Source of the DNA: Thuidium tamariscinum
Taxonomy: Eukaryota > Streptophyta > Bryopsida > Hypnales > Thuidiaceae
Assembly (NCBI GenBank): GCA_947034885.2
Contig: OX344749.2
Location: 50,993,682 to 51,057,681, forward strand
Reading direction: 5' to 3'
DNA: 64,000 bases
This document shows positions 36,388-49,500 of the stretch, one piece after another. The position numbers were made by a program, and so were the translations under genes. Position 1 is the first letter of the stretch. Every line of letters starts with the position of its first letter. The notes under the pieces were generated by a model. It was given only the letters and a program-made list of their open reading frames with translations, was not told the origin of the DNA and did no database searches.

Positions 36388-39300
36388 TCAGCGCACAATA
36401 CCAGGAAGTAATGCACTGCCTGCAGAAGCCTGATTAGCAGCACGGTTACTTCCGAACTCCCTCTTGTTCGACTCTCGTGCTATACGGCTTCCAAACTGCA
36501 AAAGAGAATCAGTGCTGTCATACTCGCAGCATCACATTCAATTCCTCACAATATGGTAACAAGTACTATGACCTTCAGGTACCTATTCCCTCTTTACACA
36601 GATTTTGCAGTTTTGGTACATCCATTGACTTGTGTTTTTCTCCATATTAGACTACAAACCTTATTGTCAATCACCCCAAAATTTTCAGAAGTATTTGACA
36701 CATGCATATACTGTATGAGCAATTGCTTATTGTGACGCAAATAGTCCTCTGTGATTCAAGTGCTCTTCAAAACTATAGAGCAATGGAGTAATTACTCCCT
36801 AGAAAATGAAAAACAACCTGACGCGGCGTACCTGGATTGCTCGCTTCGGTAATGAAGCAGCACCTGGCAGACTCAAGCTCATGGCCACCTGCACAGAAAC
36901 AAAACCAAGGGTACCCGTCCTGATTACTAGTGGACGTCACAGCACGGAATTCGTTGATTCTCTATCCCTCAAAAGAAAAAAATAACAAGCAAACCAACAT
37001 CATGATGTTACATGGGGTCTACGAGGTTGTCACACATGCAAAATTGAGAATGAGCAGACATACCTCACGAAGAATTCTTTTATCACCATTCCCAATTGGT
37101 AACCGCAGATCCACAATGTCCCACAGAGGCAGATCCAACAGGGTTTCGACTACTGCTTCATCAAGAAACGGAAACCTAGCCTGCCGAGCAAACAACCAAT
37201 GCAGTCACGATTGGAATACCACATTGTACAGTAATGAGCATAACATGATTCTATACTAAGAAACATGCGATTAACTCGTACCCTGATAACAAAAACACTC
37301 GTGTTACTATGCCGGTAACGAAAACTAACCTTTAAAAGACCAAGGGTTCATAGTTATAAAATGGCCAGTGTCAATGATTGTATTGTGAACATTAGAATTC
37401 AACATGAAGCTCAATTTGGGATTCTAGGCCCTTCAGAAATTAACATCGTCATTCTTCTTTTATACCTCTTTACCCAAATCGGCCATGCACCGATCATCTC
37501 TCCCCAGATTTCGTTTCCAGATGCGTTGCATGTCAATTCTCATTTCGGTTTGTAATGCTGACCATCTGCATCCCCAGCACCAGACAAGTTCTCTGTTTCA
37601 GACGTTATTACTGGTAAACCTCAGCCTTAGGTCAATGTTTCACAAGCTGAGCTACGTCAATTACTTGGAAGCTGCCTGGCAGGAGTGGTAGGTAAAACTA
37701 GCTATTGAGGTATTTGACAGGGACAGTATGAAGAAAAAAGGACCTTACCCCCCAAGCCTATATTTTGTGCGGTGTCGTCCATAGCCTCCACATTGCTCGT
37801 CAGCTCCAGCTCCAACTAACAACACTCGTGCAGTGGACCTATAGAAAGTTCTACCCCTAGTAGAGTCAGTTTCTTCCTGAGAATCGTGCAAATATCCTTC
37901 TCCTCTTGCAGCAAGCCACAAAGCCGTTCCAATATTGAGATCCTGCGTAAATAGAGGCTAATCATAAGTTCAACTACCAATATCCAGCTATTCAATATCC
38001 AGGAAGCAAACAAAGCACGCACAAGTTCCAAACGATTCAGAATCGTGAAAACAGCTTACAGAAATTTAGAAGAATCGCTCGCATACGGTTACCATTTCCA
38101 AAACAAAAATAGAATAGCGAACCCATTCAAAGATAGCTGTATGAATGTACAGAAATACAAATGCTCACCATGAATGTATTGGCAGGACATATAAGGGACT
38201 GTAGATGGGTGCGGTGTGAATCCATTGCTGCTAGGTCAGCATCAACCTTCACCAATCTCCATCTGCAAGTCATTTGCATCCCAAAAACGTCAGTTGCACC
38301 TCTAGCAACAGGACTCTTCATTACTCTTTTCATTCAATTATGATTGATTGATTGTTCATAAATCGATAAACTCAACTTTAAAATTCATTAAACAAATTTT
38401 TAAAACATTCATAACATTCAGTAGCATGTTGTGGCACTGCCTTCCTTCTACAGTGAAGGGTGTGGTATATTCCACACCCCAGCAGCCTCTCCATCCTCCA
38501 CCTGTCCACTTCCTTCAGTAGTTACTGATGAAACCCTATTGGGGTGTCGAATATTCCACACCCTCCAAAGGCAGTGCCAACCAATGCTACTGAATGTTAT
38601 GTTGAAGACTATTTCGACAACAATTTTTTGGATAAAAACTATATATTTCTAATAATTGCCAAAGTTTTGCAAAAGCGACAAATTGGAAGTATCACTACTC
38701 AAATCAAGATGTGTAATATTTGTATGTCTCTTTTTTCTGAATTTATAATTCTAAGACAATTACGGTTTTAAATCTGAGACTTCAAATTAAAGCATTAATT
38801 GAGACTTGACGTAGCTTTATCAAGAGAGGCCATCATTACAGTTTTGGACGATATTAAGTAAACATACGGTTGCATATTTTCTGTCGTTTTTAATCCACAA
38901 CCCTCGCTCCGGTGGGCAATAATTCAATTAACCTTCCCTAAAAGAAACTGACTCCAAGAATATTTACGAAACCAATAATATAGAGATTTCGAACACGTCA
39001 GTCGACCAGAGGAGGAGGAAAAGTAAGTCAGATCAACAGAAAAACAACTATTATTTGGTGGTCTGGAAAGAGAAGCTCAGAAGGATTGCCTTCTGATAGG
39101 TGAAACACGCTCAAGCTCAGCAAGGCCTGCAATGGCTGAAATTCGATCTGGTGCAGTAGAACCCTCAAAGCTAACATTAAGCAGATCGATCCCATCTGCA
39201 ACACACCACATGCACATAAATCATTTCGCAAACACCATCTTCAGATGGATAGAAGCTAACTTACAAACAGGACCATATGTACGATTCGTCAGACAAATCA

Positions 39301-42103
39301 TAGAGAGACACACTTACAATCAGGTTGTAGGCACTCATCCAACAATGCGGCTAGTATCATCGAATCTAAACCTCCAGAAAACAGGACAGCAACTGGAGTA
39401 TATGCATCATCTCCTTCCACTAGGCCTTCCCGAGAACTGCTTCTCACCAATTCCTGCCAGACAACCGTCTTAAAACATATTAGCACTAGTCCTGAAAAGA
39501 CCAGAGATTTTATGACTTCAAAATGAGGAATTCGATCGATCATTTTGTGGAAAATATATTTCAGACAAGGTCAAGTCTTACATCAACGCCATCATTACAG
39601 AGTATTGCACATGTTGGTAAAAAATGAATTAAAAAAAAGATTCTCGAAAAACATGACGCCCGATTTGGTCCTCCTGGTCCTTTAGGAACTAGATAAGCAG
39701 TATTTTCTTCTGAATATTTTAAATATCCCAATTTGGTACTCTGCTGACCTGCTGCCGTTTCCTTATGTCAATAGTTCGCTGTTTCACCGAACTCCGTAGC
39801 ACTTTCAATACAGAATCAGCGGCGGTCTCTTTTCCTCGTGGACTGATCTTAAGAGGAAGGATACTGCTAGGGTCAATACATTGCCGATCCCAAGTGACCA
39901 GTTTCCGCAAAAGCGGGTCATCCCACTCATGCAGTAGAGTCAGTCCTATGAAAGAAGCATTCGGCCTGCCTTGGAGTTTTAATGACAAGCTATAGATACC
40001 ACACTGCAACTCCTCCCAATATTGAAAAGCTTGAACATCTTCTTTGGCCTCTGTTGCAACGGTACTTTCGGCAGGGGCAACGGATGCCAACAGAAAACGA
40101 GAATCTAATGGTGACGGTCTATGCAACAGGAGACTTCGCCGTCCTAGAATATCCCTTCCAAACCAGAGCAATTGGTTTTTAGCCTGAGTCAGGAAAACCA
40201 AATATAAGAAGTGTCAATTAAAAATCCTATTAACAAAATCCTATTAAGCTACTACTAACAATAAAAAAACTTTCGCAATTTCTGGGAGGGAGACTTCGGT
40301 GATGCAGCTAATAATAATAGAATCAAAAAAATTGAACTTTGTGCACGACAGGTAACTGAGTAAAGAATCCTTATATCAGGTGTAGGACGAATAGGACTTG
40401 AGAACACAATCATGGTTACAAGCATTTACCTGCCAGTAGACAAGAGCCCAAGGCCCTCTCAAAGCAGAGAGCGTTCCCTGTACAGTCTCATGTGAACCCG
40501 TTGCTGTATCCTGTGTGTTGCAAGCACAAAGATTGTCACTAGGAGTGGCATGGCAAGCACAATCACAGCACGTACCCAAGGCTGCCATCAGAAGCAGCGC
40601 GTCATTTTCGCCCGGCTGCATTTGCAGGCCTCCGAATATTTCCCCTGTTCCATCAATTTGACAAAGGAAAAAAATCATCACCATCAAGCACCAAATGAAA
40701 GCTTTTCTCTAGTCATTCTAAGCTTGAAAAAGAACTGCACGCGAAACGCACCGTTGAAGACAAGTATATTGCCTGCAGCGTCTTTGAGAGGTTGTGAAAC
40801 CGGGCGATCACCACGTAGCGATAGTAAGGCACCAACTAAATCAATATCAATGCAATGTGCACTATTCCTCTTTTCCTCAACCATCAGGTCAACCTGAAAA
40901 TGTGCATCTCCGGAGCTCTTCGCACTAGCATCATTTTGAAGCTCACGGGAGGATTGAACGGCTGTCACACAAAGCGTCTCCTTGTTTAGAGAATCCGGAC
41001 CCCTGCGCTTCAGCGCCTCAGAAAGATCTGCAATGCTAGGTCCCTTGAAGCAAAAACCCTGATGTAGGCAACACTAATTGTAAGAAAGCAGCAGAGCCAA
41101 CGAAAAATAAAACCTTAAACGTCAAGAATCCCACTTTTTCTCATTTTCAAGGATTACTTCTTACAGAATTTCTTTCAGCGCATAATAGCTCATATCAAAA
41201 TGAGGCCAAAAACCTCGTGTTTTCTTCACTTGAGTAGATTATTGAAGTACGTCGATAGATTCAAAGTGGGCCATCAAGAAAATGACGTTCCAAACCTATT
41301 TTGAGCTTTAGAACATTAAAATGGATCTAAAATTAGATTGATTTAAATCACATGCTTAAAAAAATGCATTTGAAACATTAATATCACCCCTGATACCGGT
41401 GGTAGACATTCTTACACAATTCAAAGTGGATTTTGAAATAAGAGGAAAAATAAGTGTCTGACTTAGTTTAGCTCAAAAGCGTTTGAAATCAACATCTTTG
41501 CGAATGACCTCTCCAGCGACATGTGATTTTCAAGGATTGAATTGCAGCTCAGATCAACAACTATTCCTTCAACATTTACAAAAGTACCCACGACATGGAG
41601 ACACATAGAGAAGCTGTGTAGAGCAGGGCTTTTGTTTTGGCAATATAGTGCCAGATTACACCAGCAAAAAATAATTTGGCTAAAATATGGCAACAAACCA
41701 TGAAGATTTTTGCAAGAAAACTTCAAATTTAAAACCAAATAAATCTTAGATGAAATCGCCAGATTGTGGATGAAAACAAAATTATGGACATTTGATATGT
41801 GCTAATTGGATATTTTCTATCCAATATGTGGATGGATGTTGAAATTTGAAGCACCACTTTCACATTTTAAATCGACACTTTGGCACTTCATAAAAAAGAA
41901 AAAAAAGGTACACTGTATGTAGAGAGAGAGAAACATTTGGATTAGAATTAGCAAAACGTCAGCTCTACCTGCCAAAAAGGAAGTCAAGCAAGTTGCTTCA
42001 TACGCACCTCTTGGTTCTCTACTGTAGGAATTGCACGGCCAGAGGTGACACCTAAATGACCCTCAATGTGAACCCCAGAGAGGATTAATGCGATACCACA
42101 CAT
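36388..42103 (-). CDS. ASNSD1: Asparagine synthetase domain-containing protein 1 homologue, 12 exons
   Basis: Exons 42103-42008, 41058-40752, 40644-40430, 40183-39749, 39453-39318, 39195-39090, 38262-38169, 37942-37749, 37565-37466, 37180-37064, 36888-36832 and 36495-36388 sum to 1965 nt (654 residues; the human protein is 643). M1-C2-G3-I4 puts the catalytic cysteine of a class II glutamine amidotransferase at the N-terminus; NGEIFGGLQ and LLWFGRDILGRRSLL continue that domain. The ATP-pyrophosphatase half has the PP-loop SGGLDS at 377-382, then GADEQCGGYGRHR, RNLGRDDRC, ARFPFLDE and KRAIQFGSRIA. The family resembles asparagine synthetase B, but its physiological reaction is not settled. All introns are GT-AG except intron 6 (39089-38263), which needs GC-AG. 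The LYR gene lies 1.2 kb upstream on the same strand. Confidence 0.95.
38410..38601. mobile_element. Foldback element inside ASNSD1 intron 6
   Basis: The left end CATAACATTCAGTAGCAT and right end ATGCTACTGAATGTTATG are complementary. Complementarity goes on through GGCACTGCCTT and GGGTGTGGTATATTCCACACC, giving arms of about 65 bp. It lies within the intron with the GC donor. A partial relative is at 23802-23930. Confidence 0.7.
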
Positions 42104-42473
42104 GTTGAGCACCGACCAATTCCTCTGTTGTCACACATCATAGAAATTGTCAGGGACTTCAAAAATTTATTACCGAACGTACTAGAGGATTCATGCAATG
42201 ATCGACTCCCAAGGAGTATTATGTATACCAGAGCCGTAATATGATTCACTATATCTTAACCCCTTATTGCTGTGCAGGACATAATTGTCGTATTCATCGG
42301 ATTCAAACACTGCTGCCATAGTAGGATGTTCTTTAGAAGGCTTATTGGATATTGCCAGACTTAGGAAATTTCCAACAGTCGTTTGCAGCACCAATGCATG
42401 CTCTCCTGTATAATGGAATTTCCAAAATCATGTAGAATGCCGATTTTTCTCTTTGTTCGTAATTTCAGTTTCA

Positions 42474-42511
42474 GTTTAGGGTTTAGGGTTTTGAAGTTCA
42501 GGGTTTAGGGT
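42474..42511. repeat. Interstitial plant telomere-like motif
   Basis: Three or four imperfect TTTAGGG units, upstream of the ASNSD1 start codon. In plants such telo-boxes also occur in promoters and leaders of housekeeping genes. Confidence 0.6.
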
Positions 42512-42539
42512 CGTCTCTTGCATGTCAACTTCACAAAAT

Positions 42540-43310
42540 TGTAGATCGACATATATTATAGCTCATCTATTTTATATGCAAACCACACAGGCAATTAGGG
42601 CTTATAACGATTATTACTTCGTCATAAAATTCACGAGAATTAGGGATCAAGTTACAATCTTGCTCATTGTGACAAGTCGTTAAAAGAAAGAAAATTTGAG
42701 GTAGTCATAATACAACGCAGATCTGATTCTTGATAGTAACCAGAAACAGAAAATTGTAGTATTTCAATCCTATGAATCAACCGGAATGTACGATAGCTGC
42801 ATAGCAAAGTATCAAAGAGCTCTGGAAAGGAGATTTCAACTTACAAATATTCCTGAAGTAGAGTATTCTTCGAAATTGGCGGAGCATCACTTGATGTAAC
42901 TTAGCTCTCGCGAGGGATTAGGGCACAAGACCTGTATTATAGCTCATCTAAGTTATATATTGGCATTTAGGGTTTATGACGATTCCTACTTCACCAGAAA
43001 ATTCACGAGTTATAGAGCACATTACACTCTTGCTTATTGTCAAAAGTCGTTAATAAAAGAAGATTAAAGCACAATTGAGGTAGACAAAACACAAATGCAA
43101 GTCTGATGATTGCTCGCAACCCGGAACACATACTTGCACTATTTCGAGTCTGTGCACTGATCGAAATGCACCATAGCTGCATTACAAAGCAACAAAGAGC
43201 TTAGAAAGAAGATCCCAACTTACAAGTTGAGTATTCTCAAAGAAACCTGAAGTAGAGTATTCTTCAAAAATTGACTGAGCATCACTTGTTGTAGCTCTCG
43301 CGAGGGATTT
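42540..43310. repeat. Diverged tandem duplication between the LYR and ASNSD1 genes
   Basis: Two units of about 385 bp, roughly 42545-42926 and 42935-43310. Shared phrases include ATTATAGCTCATCTA, AAATTCACGAG, CAAGTCGTTAA/AAAGTCGTTAA, CTGAAGTAGAGTATTCTTC and TAGCTCTCGCGAGGGATT. The right unit ends in the 3' end of the LYR gene, so the left unit holds a stray, frameshifted copy of that gene's last codons. Confidence 0.7.
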
Positions 43311-43560
43311 GGCCCTTGCGTAACAGGGTGAGCGTGTACTCCGCCGCGTCGATCAAGTCGCGAATATTGTGTTTCGATCGCTCCTGAGCGCCCATGTCAA
43401 AAAGCTCCCGCACATGCGCCTTCTGCGTCTCTTGAGCTGCTAAGCCCAGCCCCAATTTCTCCGCCCTCAAGGCACGCAGATACTGTCGGTAGAGAGACAA
43501 CACGAGGGGCTTGCTACGTGACAGATCTTCTGCCGTGGACCACAGCAATCCTCTCCCCAT
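43282..43560 (-). CDS. LYR-motif protein, probable mitochondrial assembly factor
   Basis: Intronless, 92 residues, starting MGRGLLWSTAEDL. The LYR tripeptide is at 23-25 in the context VLSLYRQYLRALRA, followed by KAHVRELFDM, ERSKHNIRDLIDAAEY and LRKGQIP. The size and the three-helix pattern match small plant LYR-family proteins described as iron-sulfur cluster biogenesis factors. LYR proteins of this class act in the mitochondrial matrix, binding acyl carrier protein and helping assemble respiratory or Fe-S complexes; which client is served here is unknown. It lies upstream of ASNSD1 on the same strand and divergent from the TMEM104 gene 3 kb away. Its last codons were copied into the intergenic duplication. 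Confidence 0.87.
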   Translation of the reverse strand: MGRGLLWSTAEDLSRSKPLVLSLYRQYLRALRAEKLGLGLAAQETQKAHVRELFDMGAQERSKHNIRDLIDAAEYTLTLLRKGQIPRESYNK

Positions 43561-44191
43561 GAAGCCCGAAAAGGAAGGCAGGAAGCTAACCCTAAAATAT
43601 TACGATTCCTGTGAAATCTTGAAGGAAAGGGAATTGCAGTGACAATGGTGATTGCTGGAGATTCCTCTGAAAAGGAAACGAGGTAAATCAGCTGAAATTC
43701 TTGAGGGATCGGGGACTAAACAACTCGATAACCCTAAAACACTAAAAGAAAACAGTTTCTGAAGCTCCATCGCGGAAGCAGCGAAGCTAGGGTTTTAGAC
43801 CACGGCACATTCAGAATGATTCTCGACAAGAGTATTTGTATACTCCGTCTCATTTAAATTGGAAAAGAACTTATAAACTTTTGGGCACACATCAAGAATA
43901 TCTATTTCTATACCAATTCAGTGGTATCCCATTTTGTTGGATGTGACCTTGGGAAATATTGGACCTAAGAGGTGAGTCACATTTGCACAAGTTTAGCGAA
44001 GTTGTTCACCTTGTGTGAAAAAATTAGGGAAGCATAACAAGAATAAAAGTATTTCAAGCTAAAAAGAAAATAAATAGGTTCCCTAACAAAATATTTGAGT
44101 TAGACAACATCATATCAAGAACTTTCAATATATGCTTCATCATTTTAAGTTATTCAAATTTCCAAATAATATAGAAATCCATCCTACTATA

Positions 44192-44508
44192 CACTAGAAG
44201 AAAACTGCACTATTCATGTCAAAAATTGCATTAAACTTGTCAAATCTGCATTTTACTTAACAAAGACTCCGTTGTGAGTGCGTTGCATATAACAAAATGT
44301 GTGGAGTGGATTGTGTTGAGTTCTCCCTTCATAATGCAAAATTTTGCGTTTTAATGTTTCAACACAAAATTCAACAAGTAAAATGCAAAATTTCATGTTA
44401 CAATGAAAAATTCCGCATAACAAAGGGAGACTTCAACACAATCCACTCCACACATTTCTATTGACTACAACATAGTTTTGTCAAATACAACGTAGTTTTC
44501 TTCTAGTG
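44192..44508. mobile_element. CACTA-type MITE, foldback
   Basis: 317 bp starting CACTAGAAGAAAACTGC and ending GTAGTTTTCTTCTAGTG. The flanking trinucleotides are ATA and ACA, a 2-of-3 match to a 3-bp duplication. Inner arms are complementary, for example GTGTGGAGTGGATTGTGTTG against CAACACAATCCACTCCACAC. Confidence 0.7.
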
Positions 44509-45828
44509 ACATGAATATCGAAAAAAAACAAGTAGGTTCATTATGAATTATAAGGAGCTTTGTCCTTGTAGCATTGCTATACTTTCTAAGGAAGAGAGCT
44601 ACTCAAACTTTCACAACTTAAAGTAAATAACCTCAAGTTCATCATTCACCCAAATCCAACAATATTTACCAATGTCAATACAAAGCCTCTTTCCCTATAG
44701 ATTTGTAACATTGTTAACCATCCTAAATCATTCTCCTTCAAAGATTGGGATAATCCCTCTTGAGATCATTGGAAGTGAATTTAGTTTAATCTATTCATTA
44801 CACAACTCACATTACTAAAGTAGTCACCAAAATTGCTCAAATTATTGGACCAAAAGGTACAAAGGCCTTGTTTCTACACTAAACAATATAATCATCCATC
44901 AACTACTTTGTAAGCCTCAACATCCTTCAAAGATGACCTCTTTAAAGACATGTTGGTTACAATGAAAATTCTCCTTTTTGGTACAATATATTTCATTTGC
45001 TTAAAAAAAACAAAGCATTCATTGGAGGTCAAACTATTGTACAAGACCTCCCATTTTTGCACAAATTTTTAAAGTCAAATATATGCACTTCTATCTTAAA
45101 TAGACGGATTCAATATCATCCATTGACTGGACCATTGTGGGCCCTAATATCTTTCACTTCAAAAGGTTGAGAATGTTGAGAATCATTGGCTTGCTATAGA
45201 GAGTTTGTGGACCAAGAAATTGCAACTCTTAAAGCTTCCTTTTTCTATAGAAACAAAAGCTTCCAACATTGCCAAACCCATAAATGGCATTGTGTTCATT
45301 TTCTAGTCAATGAATGATAGAGAATCCTCATGTATTGCAACTAACTTATTCATCCTTGAAATCTTCAGCAGAAAGGAGATACCTTGTACAATATTTTGAC
45401 TTCCAAAAAGTATTTAAAAAAAAATTTTAAACCACGTATTCACACAATGCTAAAAGGATGATTTCCTTTGATAATGATATGTCCAGACTCAATTATAAAT
45501 TAAAAAATTATTAGCCTTCCGTGCTGCCAAGGATAAAGCTTTCTGGCTCCTTTCGAAACACAATAGGAACATGACGGAGCCCGCCACCTGGTTGAGCATA
45601 TCCGCAGCACTGACTCTGCGTCGTGATGTCCGTCTCGGAATCACCGAAAACTTTCAAACTTACCCTTCCACGTCGACACGTCCCACGGGCCGTTCATTGC
45701 ATGGAGGCTGGATTCCACAACACTTTCAAGTAAAGGTTTGAAGAAGATTCCAAAAATTTCGAAATCCACGCTGCCCACTTCCTCAAAATAATGCCATACC
45801 TTCAATCTCAGCATGGATGCGATGATTT

Positions 45829-45836
45829 TGACGTCA
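45829..45836. promoter_or_regulatory. TGACGTCA palindrome (bZIP C-box)
   Basis: Perfect 8-bp bZIP site about 750 bp upstream of the TMEM104 start codon, in the GC-shifted stretch that looks like its promoter or leader. Function not shown. Confidence 0.35.
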
Positions 45837-46587
45837 GTAACCGAAGTTACAGTTCTCATCTTCTGGTTGTCGCCTTGCCAGTGGGCACTGGGCAGTACGG
45901 ACACGGCGCAAAGGGGAGGAAGAAGAAGCGGAGACAAGACCCTGCCTGGCATCATCACATAGCAAGCAGCTTCTAGTCGCCGCGGCTCACGATTTAAGCT
46001 TCTTTTTCATATCCTGTCTGCCATTTTAGAATTTTCCCTTCATCTCTTTCATTCTGGAGTTTTGGGTCAATGGACGTGAAGCAACTCTGCTTTGCATCAC
46101 TTTGCTGTTGAAATCTTGGAAGGATTGGTGAGGGTTAGTATTCGAAATTGAAAGCTGGCATGGTTTGTATTCATGTGTTTGTTATTCTTTCAAATTTTGG
46201 TACGTTCTCGTTGGTGCGCTGTACGTTGATTTTTGAGGTTGTTCAGTGAGAGAATGTCGTAGCGAGATTGCCACTCTCTTATTTTATTATTACGCTGGTC
46301 AAGTTTTTGCTGATTTGTTTGCTGGGAAACAATTCAAAAAGGATTCCAATGCACTACATCTTGGATTATTTGGACACTGTATTGCAAAGTTCTTTCAAAT
46401 TGGAATCAGATTTCACTTGTTGACACACACACACACGCACTCCTGTTTGAATACGTTAATTACAACCCATTTTCTTAGTCCGCAATAAGGATGCTGCCGC
46501 TGCTGCTGCTGATTTTACATCTTTGTTACCAGCAGGATTGTAGTAACGTCCCTATTGATACTGAGGAGCGCAACTTGAGTTTGAAGG

Positions 46588-49500
46588 ATGGCGACCGAGG
46601 AGAGCAATCATGGAACTCAGTATTCACCTTTCGTGGCGTTTATGTGCGTTTTCTTTTGACAGAGTCTTTCTATTTCCATTTTGGTGCAGCTGTTCACTTT
46701 CCTTTACAAACGTTCAATTCGGAATACGAAGATTTTGCTGACATTGAGAAGAATGTGACATTAATTCTGCGATGTGTGTGGTTGCAGCTTCCTTTTTAAT
46801 CTCATGGTAGGGACCGGTTGTTTAGCTCTGCCATCAGTACTGTTGAAAGGAGGATGGGTACGTGAAATTCCTTCCCTCAATGGCTAGTGAATGTAATCCA
46901 TTTTGTGAGCTTTGGCAATTCTGTCAACAGGTTAATTCAAGTGGACTTGCATCTGCAACAGGTTTTGGGTATCTCCTTCATCATAATCATCGCCTTTCTC
47001 AGGTACGCAAATTGTGATTATGCCTTGAACAAAGTGCAATGCATGTGATTGGAGTAATTTGCTTAGCCTTTGTTAAAATTCGTCTGTTGTTATTTATTAC
47101 AGAATTGCTTCCATCCTTGTGTTGCAGCTATGTCAGTGTGACGTTCGTGCTGGAGTCGATGGCCACTGCAAATGCCTTCCTCCAACTCAAAAAGGTGTTT
47201 CCTTGTCTTTTTTCTTTCTATTTCTTTCTTAGTAGAATCACACATGAAAAAATACAACACTTAGTCATGAAAAATCCTGCCAATTGCAACGCCAATGAAG
47301 GCAGTTTCTAATGTAAAACCTATAATTAGGTTTTCTGGGGTGGATTTTCTACGAGTTTGTGCTTCACGCATTGACCAGGTTCACGCAGAAATGGCAGAGT
47401 GTGGATTTGAGTATAGTGGAAGCCTATTGAAACGCTTGAATGGAGAGAATTTGACTGGGTTTAGAATATTGTTTGTACAACAACAAGGAGGTGGAGTGGT
47501 TCAACATCTACGTCATTCTCCAGCGTATAATTTGGTGTGTGTTGTTGATTCTGGCAGGATGGGCTTGATGAAGCTCTTCTGAGTGAAGAGGCTGGACATG
47601 GAGGAGATGACTTTGTTAGTAAGGAATCGTGCACACCAAGTGTCGAAGGCATATTCCAGATTTCAAAGAAGATAGAGATGGGGGAAATGGCCGTATGCTG
47701 CAATGACCCTTTTTCTTACCTCTTTTGTTTGGAGTCTAACCATCTCGTAATTCGAAATCTTTGGATGTAGATAGAAATTCACCATATATACTAGTAGAAA
47801 GTCTTCCCCCGGAAGTAAAATCTTGAAACCTGCCAATTGTAATTCCATCGAAGTCGGGTTTTAATGATAAACTATCCACATTTTCTATAAGGTTGTTAGG
47901 AATGTCAATTTTTGAAACTGGTATTAGTGGATGTGTTAGTGCTACTTCTGACGGGGTGGTAATCTTGAGTGCAGGGCCTGTTCTTCAACCAGTGGGGCAT
48001 CATTGTCTTCTATTGTGCCTTGATAGTAAGAGTCATTTTCCCTTTGAAACAATGGGACCTCTGTTTAGGCATATCGTAGTCGAGGAGAAAAAATAGAATC
48101 TAACCTTTCGAGTATGCAGGTCGTTCTACGTGTCGATTACTAGCAGTTCAAAGTTTTCAAAGTTTGTTGCAAGATTTAACTAATATTTTGCAGTAATGGT
48201 GTGGATGAACAATTAATGCAGTTGTATCTCGTCGGAGATTCTGTCATCTACAGCACATTGATTGCTCGGTCCTTGACAGAATATTTCACTAACTTTACCC
48301 CGGCTCCATGGGCATTCGACTTGTACCTGGGTATCTTCTTTTGCTTCAGTTTACCTCTCTGGTAATTATACAATTTGCTTCAGTTTGCCTCTCGTTTTTG
48401 GTGTGTGGTAATTTGTCACTAGTAGCAAACACCCTACAGGTTTTCTAGGTGGGTTAAACCTACCAACTGTGACATTATTTCAAGCAATATCGAATTCCTG
48501 CCAATTGCCATGTGATTTGGTTTGCTTGAATTCCTATGGGGATGGGTCTGTTAGTGTGCTCAACGAAACCAGTATTCTAGCAGAAAGTATCATCATACAG
48601 CATCAAGAAGTATTCTCGTTTTAATGCTAAGGCCTGCATGATATTCGTGGTTTGTGGCAGCTATTTTGATTTCCAGAAGACGAAGCTACTGCAGATGACA
48701 ACACTCGTATGTCCTCTAATGTCATCCTGCCAGACTTCCAATTTAGGCTTCGTTTATCCTGTAATTATGTTCATGATGTTTTAGTTTAGGGTTCAGGGTT
48801 TAGGGTTTAGGGGACATCATTCTGTGCCTGATGTCTTTTTGTCCAAACAAACTTCGCTGTTCTACACTCACTGAATTCCCTCTTGAGGTATCTTATACCA
48901 GAAACCTAGATGCATTAAACCCTGGCAATTGTAACGCCATTCAGGACTGTTTCTAACGTAAACCGAGCCAACTGTTATGCGACTAGATTTCTAGAACGAT
49001 TTTCTAGAATGAATTTTCTACTAGTACGTACGAAGATTGACTCTGTTTTGTGTTGTCAAGTATTGCATTAACTAAACCTTTGGTAGGGCATCCTTTGATA
49101 CTGATACTTGACTTTGTTGAACAACGTGCAGGCTATCCGAAACATATCACTTTACACGTATGTACATCTTACTTCTTGTGGATGGTTTAGGGTTTAGGTC
49201 TGAGATTCCCTCCATCTCAGCGTGTGGCTTGGTATCTTGCAGCATGATCGGTTTGGCAGTTGCGAAAACTGTGAAAGGAGGCCGTCGAGACTCCGATGTA
49301 CCAACCATCAACTTGACGTAAGCCACTTGTGAAATGCCTGTAATATTAGACTGTTGTTAGTAACAAACCCTAAACCCAAAACTCTCTAACTTCAACCTTG
49401 ACTAATCAGCAGGTGATTTATTTCATAGATATAATGTAATTCTTGAAGTCTGTCAGTGTATCAGTGTTAAGAATCATGCGCTGGGAAATCTTCTGGCGAG

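Larger units (their letters stand above)
43561..46587. other. Divergent intergenic region between the LYR and TMEM104 genes
   Basis: Balanced composition for about 250 bp next to LYR, AT-rich from 43850 to 45480 with one CACTA MITE, then balanced again from about 45510 to the TMEM104 start. The 45641-45958 (-) frame has no recognisable family and sits in the likely promoter or leader of TMEM104. Confidence 0.4.

Noticed and set aside
43282..43560. Upstream small ORF of ASNSD1 comparable to the human ASDURF arrangement
   Set aside because: The position is suggestive, but the product is a LYR-motif protein, not the prefoldin-like ASDURF, and the two coding regions are 1.2 kb apart with no sign of a shared transcript.
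45641..45958. 105-codon minus-strand frame upstream of TMEM104
   Set aside because: No family pattern, and it sits where the TMEM104 promoter or leader is expected.
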